Shown here: one piece after another, positions 17,001 through 22,070 of the stretch
Position numbering within the stretch: the stretch's first letter is position 1
How the letters are laid out: the number at the start of each line of letters is the position of its first letter
Origin: a virus
Strand: one strand, 5' to 3'
IMG/VR virus record: IMGVR_UViG_3300005593_000011
Coordinates: 1 to 23,433 of that record
DNA: 23,433 nucleotides
Notes under the pieces: generated by a model
The model's input: the letters and a program-made list of their open reading frames with translations, nothing else
Told to the model about the DNA's origin: nothing
Databases searched by the model: none
Program-made: the position numbers and the translations under genes

Positions 17001-17627
17001 TTTAGAGATAGTGGGAGTTGTGCTAGGCGTTCCAGAACCTTGACTCATTCCTTCCATAAAAGTTCTAGGAGCTGGATTAAGAATTTCCTGGTTATGCTTA
17101 TCAACTTCTTCGGTAAGAGTTTGGGCAGAAGTTCCTATCTGAGTAATGTCTGAACCTATTTCAGCTGCTCCACTAATTATCTTTCCTGTAACATCAACCC
17201 CAACAGCGCCTAATCCAGTCAAAGGGGTTGCTTTCATTCCAAGCCGTTCTTGCTTTTCTAGATCTTTAAGTCGTACTTCTTCAATACGTAATAGATCCGG
17301 GAGTTCTTCCTTACTTACATTACGTAAAATTTCCCCTGTAGCACTAATTAGATTGAATGTGCCGTCAGCAAGAAACTGGATATTATCCTCTGTTTTAACA
17401 ACCCTTTTTGGGTCAGGAAGACTTTCAAGAAAATCTTTACGTGCTTTAATTGCAATATCGGAGAATTTCTGTCTTTGAAGGTGCTGAGATAGGGGGCTAG
17501 GTACAGATTCGCGTAATAAAGAGGATTTTGCTTCAGCTATGGCTATAGCTGCATCTTGTTTAGCTCTAGCAAGGTTAGGACTAAAGCTAGCCTTGGCAGC
17601 TGCAATGTCATCGGCAATACTGCCCAT
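5079..17627 (-). CDS. Giant virion-encapsidated RNA polymerase, N4 vRNAP-like polyvalent protein
   Basis: This 4182-residue protein is larger than N4 vRNAP (about 3500). Polymerase motif A is LEIDGISSG (Asp2445), motif B is RNLIKYPFLIFMYG (Arg2548, Lys2552, Tyr2560) and motif C is MLHDAVMG (Asp2823). The K-to-Y spacing is 8, as in T7 and N4. The A-to-B and A-to-C distances (107 and 378) are close to N4 (111 and 392). In order the protein has a helical N-terminus; hydrophobic glycine-rich segments (about 315-490) that could meet the membrane; long coiled coils (about 500-1080); a seven-lysine tract (1080-1086); an unnamed module (about 1195-1310); a zincin motif HELFH (1569-1573); the polymerase; a second zincin motif HELVH (3129-3133); and a C-terminal part with more hydrophobic helices (about 3880-4150). 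In N4 it is injected with the DNA and transcribes early genes from hairpin promoters. The start has AGGT 8 bases upstream, 9 bases after the 823-residue gene. Confidence 0.9.
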   Translation of the reverse strand: MGSIADDIAAAKASFSPNLARAKQDAAIAIAEAKSSLLRESVPSPLSQHLQRQKFSDIAIKARKDFLESLPDPKRVVKTEDNIQFLADGTFNLISATGEILRNVSKEELPDLLRIEEVRLKDLEKQERLGMKATPLTGLGAVGVDVTGKIISGAAEIGSDITQIGTSAQTLTEEVDKHNQEILNPAPRTFMEGMSQGSGTPSTTPTISKEELAKYQKVKKAMREDVPLSSADTEYVNTSEKFNTIAELEAKVHRSSKTYNKIEEISKNVQSHIPTKHADDTAVSLAYKRVAKEEGIPAALWKTLTQDWQHLVQQGFESIPYMIAFTAGGPMTQAAVLYTLAVSKAREITTTFIKEHGKDPTTEERMRIEFFAGASTVAEKFGDMAAVRAIPFARFGRATGILKQITDTSSDAVKKAISKTSFTRKVGKGLGNAALALGGEGLSGGFTATFDQLAESGKITDPAQIGFDALAEAVGTVGGIGGMVTGKALYNTAKLPFTPSREERRVKEELAYLDKAIASEKPIKVKETGQGPLIQREIDELNEGLENIKDPEQREIKLEQIRQKLSKAGKDDSGAEATLEEYIAEDVKRRDELTATLEKVLPKEVFEKRKAAILAEQKERQETKDKNKLLKTKEGKEARIAEINEEIEAVRAKEGFIDSEAIRKLEEEKQGLTEGLDPLATRVKRTFIEDKDPQEPVDDRTYTELKETEFNKLVKSIDVGKLTDPATDPAELDEALNKIAEIHKYKELTDSQDQILSKIKDELAQVDPRFKEGPLTSIRKVVNETPAKLRKLLKIAKKNKKAKDIKLINAELNRRDKQAELEKIEKQTTMGEVHSQVVDGPGTRWKGIRTYYNEIVKTVAEVKDKVIAEEAVTKTIQRMSTHVDNLKRKQEAFTAAYNKPALKRGIRVVRGTVGEERVMKYTEETMSVKDFRAARKKNEYVTAIFKEKKKGFDYTSERLIKKVGLEVEYGNEFLTVVEGFRETSFSLAAAELDARRKALKEKQAKAAKVRFKLKKALLLNKKTQDSLDALFKTKSNKELQKYIVEKREEIKQIKNISEKAQKEAVLAYAVLAFNARTPEKKKKKKKESKPKPDNILSNEKVWPIKRLKETIATLQKQIDKANKENRKPNFYKTWQKNIDSMTAELKRRGVKVTETTKSESIQDYMTRRLAEIITEKLPAAIKHIKKEQVKTKVATQFIGHGWGNSATRHYKTIYEEKGLANTGEYTAEDIIFIASNGRRNNRVVPVDKYGKLQEDYKNVDLAIEAGATIIMDTAGHLAESNYNIGEVQLAKYLTKKGYERQGETGVWKQQQGPAKDAEILNAAKNVTISNVLQILKSLTRQVKDSAEWFHVSEDFEKAYENVLVKLTALAEKKSEKESTAVLMQAITEMQEQKAPEGNETWNYEVLPERDIVRTIWNVVRKELAKRKAVQDKKTNFKGIKAKDIIPDGFIESLSEDYSPTKEAPTEDKTQYGKLTPEIVKGFKTAQDAVEWLINNTDGVLYKRLAQRIKDSIPPIPIIFIDKDRIPLPDGSTAAGVAQRNYEATEEGISTTNISIELARQGVNETTLLHELFHVAVAALFVSPITRKQKAAKQQLLDIATHLKTISDAKEIKGMQLNPDQLRLLDLMRGLDVPGDEKTRNNPGVEELITYALTSPHAKALMMSLPALETEYKSLWSEFVMAIRELVGMEDTEKYPPTLFDQIVESADILIEKPEAKKTKQKPISRHLPKESQSKQAFHVLYPEIITKDGTLAEDSVLAKHFEILESLATALGLKSPERKDIEEALKALPDNKDFLEAKIETRQLETTITEEQLKKAKTKQHASIGGKSVIERVAENLENVFGILGVYANKLITIRKIRDKKALNGIHTLPDAVFEDTHAFSGLPITDASGKKQYKTLERALITLGVSEEGAAELVEEYSRYARKYEAIRVDGRILDKEGNPQGNTAINKPLSILYSEDQNVTEFPPQIIFGMMLGTITWLQQNPTNIRFKGDLDREIFLYGDHAQLSPSERGQVRNIGHSYTEAVSTIGNNIISILKISGKDIDTDVYYNNLSVALGQLALQVEHGPQKLTLTDKTSYTQPTVEFEGDESRLHIEGKSWNFKPAEREGRLFNNADDHKYKHIKLNLKKTSNGKEIPLKLPKATVDASKEILTVIDADVDTEGGKPAQKPFPKVVDNIKNSLGGVANEIKDVLSVLQGNDENQHVSWTGTQSLGIAVKLDEAGEKDTLYKLAGVEHVDDTYHNVRRESIEASNADKTNAIDGLLDAHNHEDGNLLKKFYFRYKLQIQNRIMMQSSGTINPQASGVDRYYVRPTKASVKYTEKDLWKFKLSVVGNLGFKIDKNDLTSALDAFDYLIADGDVLEAVSAIQNIDEKGQPAKLAKLLLIIKNKEVLGEADHGSSILNGLTGLAQGLTVGSNVTEAGESVKATKLGILKTDFESDVVLEIDGISSGFAQNALQFPMYGKEGNELRRQQTGTHIGLTESSTIYDPYQPDIYQDVGTKVEEYSGVDTAEAFHTDQKSKKPFNRRQYIDRNNSLNELYPTLKNGDMRNLIKYPFLIFMYGGGPKSISEGIAGDILSELYVQLDLHQRYYHKLKTQKAKNTYLKEEVLPFLGHLRVVGAIDNVAIFRGAFVNPKKVKEELLNDAVAITRISTLLRPRLQLGLESILLGTKDARDAAIQAGEVLHAVFMAHFEKAQEEARIIRDKNGKDTGKKRPNLTEKEINELIKKELISLLPQYKGPLQQTGQSFIDLTKREPSESDSTSERVAIEFRNSAGGTSTARTRPKRMTFTSPGVSSLIRMIINMDAAILTKTLAAHPHVLMLHDAVMGDPNTLEAANTTYGKWYVKLNREYSVLDSITKRMNAVIAKTKAKDIENGNNNLMKDVDNWLLTKAFINKYARSSDKKSREFIVQDINDVNKAVQRERKKVEDEISERGGRVISSQLYMARKAIFEATQLILDKEKNLRLKISNLVDLLFKDVPKDVRNTPSEFEKEEQAISEAFRKEIKKAKKGKGLLYSSLPDQKRDNPITKLVGDITKENILSTFADMQEHSENYYENDQDQTKHAGILIRVLTKVADGLKDSSAIRFTQEEIDGTTQGEFDPVSKRIRVSLSRQGPLSTNAQSPQEVYVHELVHAIITVALAKNPLLRRRVEKLYRQTKQDLAANDGYRIFLNDPKSEDRAAKEMAKEQYDFLFNNPKNETHKLGEFLAYAVTNRQLVNYLSGTKTKIHYKYRKEETVFTRAIDVFEYFVELAVDTVLRAFNRRGGFGAKANHEMLAVFETLIRIQSNNRNRLERLQDKFYKNLGDSDQFIRKFGDEQALAIIESEPANFLERVGRVAVGAGYLAISKNAQTLKTRQIVYNAMSDTLRHLALEVGEGILGKQLIQQLLFSKVNVSKARQEAERFTIKWFNGIWKSVDASKPKGMSVDLRENLTNVIFRTDLSSLKHMGLSHAEIASFIGDRNKIDARLRYLERQILNKRPAKGKYIDHAVDYAKELGEYMAIGDTGLEVAHMNAFTIARKYLAKPEAGDLALIEAYATLTALRATRYDETAAVKELVDAEFAVDATQNGFIDLLDSHIEFVDRSREGNFGGNPTQMIKGYVVERMDNLTDMKFGQEYQQKDMENEGYPEMYGLGDIPGLKAGQRINDKLFIGRHAPPIPYVSAIMSTTNKRNIGTTLTEILSESPHYQKSPGVPDVPKIKQAIRDIHKEQEKLASRRKLKFNDKLRLRPVLDEKENVTDYRVIMNHVTRKQLLNPDIEIQNVFAHMQSSYIDRVATIKNDKRTIELLVYEQRERLPSHRDEFIDFLDPANGFIDRYYRLPKEVRMYMDRFTKDGKFMVRKDAVNKIFGYQARDLRNIPGLNHPSMVHIKRFAGLFHYILRQIIGYGKDRIVIAMPQVWLYNAYSNVMQLMMRNIPLSYIIHKTIEGFHEYQAYRKDTEERRELTNTINIKNLDKKNSPEAIQVAALTVRIENNKIHAMSAAGLNSLIVEDLNDASLDGYINRGRRFLKTNKWYNASDKLSNTGHSIAANIFMTKSTGPYQIMRQIVQMTDFLGRYVMIQHATEIRGVDFNTAMHEALDAFVLFDEALAPALETLESLGATVFLSYFLRNQRTSRQMAMRHPTGVAISGAIQYSTGIPTLGNLDSGFIVGDIMPTTMYLDELFDEANNPTGADLLEQALGQIFN
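7983..8390 (-). other. Zincin-like metallopeptidase module 2 within the giant protein
   Basis: This covers residues of about 3080-3215. The helix VHELVHAIITVAL carries HExxH (His3129, Glu3130, His3133), and LGEFLAYAVT carries Glu3205, 76 residues after the first histidine. The layout repeats that of module 1 on the other side of the polymerase domain. All apparent zinc ligands are present, so it may be active. Confidence 0.6.
8688..11960 (-). other. Single-subunit RNA polymerase domain within the giant protein (approximate limits)
   Basis: This covers residues of about 1890-2980, set by placing motif A and motif C as in N4 mini-vRNAP (about 1106 residues with catalytic residues at 559 and 951). 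Catalytic Asp2445 is encoded at 10293-10295, Tyr2560 at 9948-9950 and Asp2823 at 9159-9161. The DxxGR region is changed to QIQNR with Arg2288 (10764-10766), followed by TINPQASG, which parallels the FNPQG of T7 polymerase. The motifs are seen directly; the domain edges are estimates. Confidence 0.8.
12648..13130 (-). other. Zincin-like metallopeptidase module 1 within the giant protein
   Basis: This covers residues of about 1500-1660. The helix LHELFHVAVAALF carries HExxH (His1569, Glu1570, His1573), and a downstream helix VEELITYALT carries Glu1646 as a likely third zinc ligand, 77 residues after the first histidine. Zincin-like modules of this sort occur in polyvalent phage proteins that are injected with the genome. 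The substrate is unknown; it could be self-processing, a host protein or a cell-envelope protein. Confidence 0.6.
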
Positions 17628-17636
17628 TTTATTTAC

Positions 17637-20108
17637 CTAGTTTTTCGTTTTACGTAGTTTCTTGTTTGCTTCCTCGGCTCTTGCTATTTCATCTTTAAGC
17701 ATCTTAATGTTATCTGCACTACTTCTTGGGGCCAGAGTAGCTATACCACCTAAATCTCTAACTACGGATTTATAATTAGAATCTGTATAACTATCGTCTT
17801 TCTTGCGGGAAACTCCATATTTTAATAGTTCAGCTGTCGCTTGTTTAATTATCTCTTTATTATCTTCGATTTTTCCCTTATCTATAATGCTTTGGTACTT
17901 GCCCATTTTCTTTGCAGATTGCTGCAGCATCATCCTAAAAAGCTGATTGTCAGCACTTGCTGGTGCATCAGTAATTTCTTGATCACTTGTCGCACCAAAT
18001 ATTTGACTTATTATAGGCCAGTTGTACCCCTCGTTTACAAAATCATCTTCATTCGAATCATATATAACTTCTGTTGTTGGACCTGAAGCATCTGTTCCAG
18101 CAACATTACTTCGTAAAAAGTTTAATATAAGATCAGCTTTTTCAAATTTAGTTGCTGTACCGCCCATTTTTTTATGTAAAATCTTTTCGAGACGAAGTAC
18201 TGCATTATTTATAGCTTCTGGTTTAGGTATTTCATAATTATTATCCTTTAACCATTTTACATATGAAGGTTTAACGCCTTGGGATATTCCTTCCAACTTT
18301 ACGAGAGCATGCATATCTGCAGTTGTCGCTGCTTGTTTAGCTTCAGCTTCTGCGAGTGCTGTTTCTTCTTTTACCATAGCTGCACTAGTTATATCTGCAA
18401 TCTCTACACCATATCCTATAAGTTTACTAGCTGCCGTAAATTTAGCAGCTATACCGCCACCAGCAATGTCCTGATTTCTAGCTTTAATCTGATCAAATTC
18501 CGCTTGTGTAATATTTCTAAGCCCATACCCTTCTTTTATTTGTTTCATCAAATCTCTGTCATAGCGTTTTAGATCATCGACAGTCATTTGACTAGCTGGT
18601 TTATCAATAATACGTTCTTTTTTTGCTTTTTTTGGATCATAGCCATCTTCGAATTCTGTACCTTCGTCTCCTGGAAACTTAGTCTCCGTATTACTTTCAA
18701 GCCCTAAATTTAAATCAATAGCGTCTAAAGCAGTCTTTCGATGTCGATCATTAAAAGCTTGGACATCATCGGGATTACGTGTTTGTAATTTTTTTAATTC
18801 TTTCTTATACGCATTAACTATGCTTTTATTCCTCAGACTCTCTAATATACGTACTTCTTTCTCACTACTGCCCGTCATTGCAGAACTAGGTATTGGAGCA
18901 ATAGCTGTTTCCATTGCTACATCCGCATCAATTAACGGATTATCAAATTTTTCTGCATAAGCTGAACTAGAAACAGACTTCTTCGCCATTTCTTTAAGTT
19001 TGGTAGTAGTACTGGCGGTCTTAGATTTATATTTTGATTGTAATCTACGGAAAACAGCATTCTCTAACCGAGTTCTTCCAGCAGTTGTGTAAGCTATTTT
19101 TTTAGTTTTTGGGAAAGCTTTATCTATATCGGCTTGTGTAACGTAGAGTCCTTTTTTATCTGCTAAAGTATCGCTATCAAGAAAGACATTATATTGATCG
19201 ATTAAAGGTTTTAGATCTGTTTCACTAATACCAGCATCCTTACCCTGTGTAATAGAAGTTTCAAGGTGTCTACGTACAGCTTCATCGCCGCTGATTGCGT
19301 TACCTTTCTTATCAAACCATTTCGTTGGATCATTTTTTATTGCTGCAATAGCATCTACGCTATCTCGAACTGCATTGAAGTGCTTGACTTTTCTTTTTTC
19401 CTTTACAGATTTTCTTTCAAGGTCCTCTAACGCTAACCTTCGATTTTTTTCTTTATCCCTATACTTCTGTTGCTCCCACTCCAATTTAGCTTCGTGCCTT
19501 AAATCTGCACGTTCAAATCCTTCTGTTTGTGTCTCACGATCTTTTATTTGACTTATAATTTTTGATTTTTCTTGTTCTTCTTTAAAAGCTTGTTCTATTC
19601 CAAATTGCTCTTCAGCTGTGCTCAGCTCTTGATATTTTTGTGCTATTTGTTCATTCAATCGCGCGGCTTCATTTGCCTCATTTATCATTAATTGTTTATG
19701 TCTTTTATCAGCTCGTAGATTATCTGCTATTATATCGTCGCGTTTACTTTTTTGAGTTAACAAAAGATCTGCAGCTTGAGCTGCTTGTTCGTCACGTCGA
19801 GTTCTTGCAAAATCATGGAGTTCCGCAGCACGTAGACCTTTTCTAACTTTACCTACATTAATAAGGTTAAATCCTTCCCTGGCTTGCTGTAATGCCGCAT
19901 TACGTGCTTCAGCAGTTGGGAGAGCATCTGCTCCAGCAAGAAACGCTTCTGTGTCCCTAGTTGATTTACGCTGTAGCATGTCATCAATAGACGTACCTAT
20001 CCCTTTAAGTGCATCACCTGCACCGCCAGAATATTTAGCGTAAGCCATTAGCTCATCAGCAATGCTGATGGGTGCTACGTTTCTCCAAGTAATAGGATCA
20101 GATGCCAT
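17637..20108 (-). CDS. Coiled-coil internal virion protein (823 aa)
   Basis: The start has a good AGGAG ribosome-binding site (TAGGAGATTACG before ATG). The N-terminal 60 residues (ITWRNVAPISIADELMAYAK, then a GGAGDALKGIGTSIDDML helix) resemble the beginnings of podovirus internal or ejection proteins. Residues of about 90-245 form a long, highly charged coiled coil rich in Lys, Arg, Glu and Gln, and the rest is mostly helical with no membrane segment and no catalytic motif. It lies directly before the giant polymerase gene (9-base gap), so the two are likely co-expressed and co-packaged. In N4-like phages proteins next to the virion polymerase are also virion parts. A role as an ejected or tunnel-forming protein is inferred from position and helical character. 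Confidence 0.6.
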   Translation of the reverse strand: MASDPITWRNVAPISIADELMAYAKYSGGAGDALKGIGTSIDDMLQRKSTRDTEAFLAGADALPTAEARNAALQQAREGFNLINVGKVRKGLRAAELHDFARTRRDEQAAQAADLLLTQKSKRDDIIADNLRADKRHKQLMINEANEAARLNEQIAQKYQELSTAEEQFGIEQAFKEEQEKSKIISQIKDRETQTEGFERADLRHEAKLEWEQQKYRDKEKNRRLALEDLERKSVKEKRKVKHFNAVRDSVDAIAAIKNDPTKWFDKKGNAISGDEAVRRHLETSITQGKDAGISETDLKPLIDQYNVFLDSDTLADKKGLYVTQADIDKAFPKTKKIAYTTAGRTRLENAVFRRLQSKYKSKTASTTTKLKEMAKKSVSSSAYAEKFDNPLIDADVAMETAIAPIPSSAMTGSSEKEVRILESLRNKSIVNAYKKELKKLQTRNPDDVQAFNDRHRKTALDAIDLNLGLESNTETKFPGDEGTEFEDGYDPKKAKKERIIDKPASQMTVDDLKRYDRDLMKQIKEGYGLRNITQAEFDQIKARNQDIAGGGIAAKFTAASKLIGYGVEIADITSAAMVKEETALAEAEAKQAATTADMHALVKLEGISQGVKPSYVKWLKDNNYEIPKPEAINNAVLRLEKILHKKMGGTATKFEKADLILNFLRSNVAGTDASGPTTEVIYDSNEDDFVNEGYNWPIISQIFGATSDQEITDAPASADNQLFRMMLQQSAKKMGKYQSIIDKGKIEDNKEIIKQATAELLKYGVSRKKDDSYTDSNYKSVVRDLGGIATLAPRSSADNIKMLKDEIARAEEANKKLRKTKN

Positions 20109-20125
20109 CGTAATCTCCTAAATTA

Positions 20126-21349
20126 TCAAACAGGGATATTCTTTAAGAAGTCTGTGTTTCGACCGCCTTGAGTTTTATAAATGTAGTCTTTTCTTGTATC
20201 AATTACGTTATTAAGTGAAGTAGCTTGAGCTAAATAGTTCCGGTCATCGGCTGCATATTTCTTATCCATTGCCTCTTTAGTTAGTTCTAAGCCTTTCATA
20301 TTAGAAAAATAGTCCAGTATACCCCCAGCACCTTGGAGTAATCCGGTACCAATACCTGCCCAACCTAACCAATCAGTTTTATCATTAATACCGCCACCTT
20401 CTCCTAAATTAAATCTCAGAGTATCTTCGGGAGTAAAGCCCATGCCCTGGTCTCTTAAGTATCTTGAGCCAGCATCGTCATCAAAATATGATTCTAGAGG
20501 AACTAGCCCAGTTGGATTCGAATCATTATTAACTTCCAGTCCTTGCATACTAGTACTAAAGGAAGGTACAGAATTTCCTCTTTCGGTAATGTAATCGTTT
20601 TTACCCTTCCAAAATTTATTCAAATCTTGTTGACCAAAATATGATTCACCGGGAGCGCCCTCTAAAGTTCTTCCTTTATACCCACTAAATACGTCATTTA
20701 GTTTAGGTAAATCCATACTGGTCCCCTCGTTACTTGGTGGAACCCTCAAATTATTTAAAGAATTATACTTATCTATTAAAGCATTTCCACCTTTAATAGC
20801 ATTCATAGCTCTAAGTTGAGTCAATACCTCTTCAGATGGTTCATCATCCCAAAATGTATTTCTAGGTGTACTAGATTTAGGAGTTCCGTAGTATAGGTTC
20901 CCATCTATATCACTAGCTCCGCTGGGAGAACTTGATCCACCATCATAATTCCACGGCCAGTATAGGTTCCCAGCGCGGACATCATCAAAGTAGTGGTCTA
21001 CTTGATCAAAGAAAGGCTCCTTGTCGGATACTGGTTTTCCATCATTCCAGAAAAAGGGATCATCAGATATTAATTTATCGTTTCCTCTTGATGGAACACT
21101 TAAATTATTTAAAGAATTATACTTATTTCTAGGAGTTCGTGTACTAGATCTGGTATTACCCTTCCTTGTTGGAGTCCGACTGGGGTAGTAGGGGTCCACT
21201 AGCTTACCAGTTGTCATGCTAAAATAATTATTATCGTCATCAACCCTATATTCTACGCCGTCTATCTCTTCGGTTTGATACATTGAACCACTTTCTCTTG
21301 CTATCCGCTGGTTCTTTCGTATTAAGTCTAATCTTTCTTGTTCTGTCAT
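20126..21349 (-). CDS. Putative virion protein with duplicated segment and C-terminal membrane-type helix (407 aa)
   Basis: The first 300 residues are low-complexity and disordered, rich in Asn, Ser, Gly, Pro, Asp and aromatics. They hold two copies of KYNSLNNLxVP, about 118 residues apart. The C-terminal 90 residues are different: a glycine-rich hydrophobic helix (WLGWAGIGTGLLQGAGGIL) followed by a charged helix (KGLELTKEAMDKKYAADDRN). A hydrophobic helix followed by a charged helix near the C-terminus is a pattern seen in several podovirus internal or ejected virion proteins. The ribosome-binding site AAGG lies about 8 bases before the start, and the gene lies between two other late genes with small gaps. 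No enzyme motif is seen. A structural role is inferred from context. Confidence 0.5.
   Translation of the reverse strand: MTEQERLDLIRKNQRIARESGSMYQTEEIDGVEYRVDDDNNYFSMTTGKLVDPYYPSRTPTRKGNTRSSTRTPRNKYNSLNNLSVPSRGNDKLISDDPFFWNDGKPVSDKEPFFDQVDHYFDDVRAGNLYWPWNYDGGSSSPSGASDIDGNLYYGTPKSSTPRNTFWDDEPSEEVLTQLRAMNAIKGGNALIDKYNSLNNLRVPPSNEGTSMDLPKLNDVFSGYKGRTLEGAPGESYFGQQDLNKFWKGKNDYITERGNSVPSFSTSMQGLEVNNDSNPTGLVPLESYFDDDAGSRYLRDQGMGFTPEDTLRFNLGEGGGINDKTDWLGWAGIGTGLLQGAGGILDYFSNMKGLELTKEAMDKKYAADDRNYLAQATSLNNVIDTRKDYIYKTQGGRNTDFLKNIPV
20748..20772 (-). repeat. Direct repeat copy 1 (encodes KYNSLNNL)
   Basis: This 25-base stretch is identical to 21102-21126. With a few mismatches the likeness extends outwards on the low-coordinate side (TGGTGGAACCCTC against TGATGGAACACTT). 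Both copies lie in the same frame of the 407-residue gene and encode KYNSLNNLxVP. Near-identity at DNA level suggests a recent duplication or gene conversion. Confidence 0.8.
21102..21126 (-). repeat. Direct repeat copy 2 (encodes KYNSLNNL)
   Basis: This is the second copy of the 25-base identical repeat, 354 bases from the first (118 codons, so in frame). Recombination between the two would delete 118 residues without a frameshift. Confidence 0.8.
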
Positions 21350-21359
21350 TTTTAGTACC

Positions 21360-22010
21360 TTATTTCCAGTCTTTCATTTCATTATTCCAGCCGCGGCTAT
21401 TAAAATTGTCTATTCCGCTACCTGGTCTATATGATTTAAGATAATTGCTCTTTGTTCGGTTGTATCGACTTATTGGATCATACATACTCGGTATATTTTG
21501 TTCTTCTATACCGCCAGATTCTCTTGCATAATTTAATTCTGGAAGTTCTCTAAGAATATCGCTAGGTACAGGTATAGCCTCTCCAACGGGGGTATTAAAT
21601 AGTCCTTCCATACCTAACCAAGGAGTTTGCCGAGGTTTCCATTGGGCTGGTTCCCAGAATCCTTTTCCTCCAAAGAAATCATCATTTCCAAACTCTTTTT
21701 CTATTTGTTCAAACTTTGAGAGAGGTGCGTTTGGATCTCTTACAAATCGGTTTCCTTTACGATCATAAGGAAACTTATCATAGTCCATCTCATAATTAAG
21801 TCTATCTTCTCTTTGTCCTCTACTTAAGCTTTTATCCCTAGGATAATTATAATCCCACCCGCCTCTTTCATTTTGTATAAGCTGATCTTTACCAAAATAT
21901 CGAAACAAATCGTCTATGGATACTGGGTTTCCTCCATCCCACCATCCACCATCTCTTTGTTCGTATGAATGTCCTCTACGTCCGTGTCTTCTTATTCGCC
22001 CATTAGCCAT
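21360..22010 (-). CDS. Aromatic/glycine-rich hypothetical late protein (216 aa)
   Basis: The start at 22010 has a good AGGAG ribosome-binding site (ATAGGAGTAATGTT before ATG). The N-terminus is basic (MANGRIRRHGRRGHSYEQR). The rest is rich in Gly, Trp, Tyr, Phe, Asp, Asn and Arg, with little predicted regular structure, no membrane helix and no known motif. The segment WWDGGNPVSIDDLF resembles FFWNDGKPVSDKEPFF in the neighbouring 407-residue protein, so the two may share a binding motif or common origin. It lies in the late operon 10 bases before its neighbour. A virion or assembly role is likely from position only. Confidence 0.55.
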   Translation of the reverse strand: MANGRIRRHGRRGHSYEQRDGGWWDGGNPVSIDDLFRYFGKDQLIQNERGGWDYNYPRDKSLSRGQREDRLNYEMDYDKFPYDRKGNRFVRDPNAPLSKFEQIEKEFGNDDFFGGKGFWEPAQWKPRQTPWLGMEGLFNTPVGEAIPVPSDILRELPELNYARESGGIEEQNIPSMYDPISRYNRTKSNYLKSYRPGSGIDNFNSRGWNNEMKDWK

Positions 22011-22036
22011 AACATTACTCCTATTGTAATACGTAA

Positions 22037-22065
22037 ATACTACCTTTATTTATTGTAATAGTCTA
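22037..22065 (-). promoter_or_regulatory. Possible late promoter for the leftward virion genes
   Basis: On the minus strand TAGACT (22060-22065) and TAGTAT (22037-22042) stand 17 bases apart, each matching four of six consensus positions of a sigma70 promoter. It lies in the only larger gap (60 bases, AT-rich) of the leftward operon, upstream of the 216-residue gene. The score is modest in very AT-rich DNA. Confidence 0.25.
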
Positions 22066-22070
22066 TTTTT

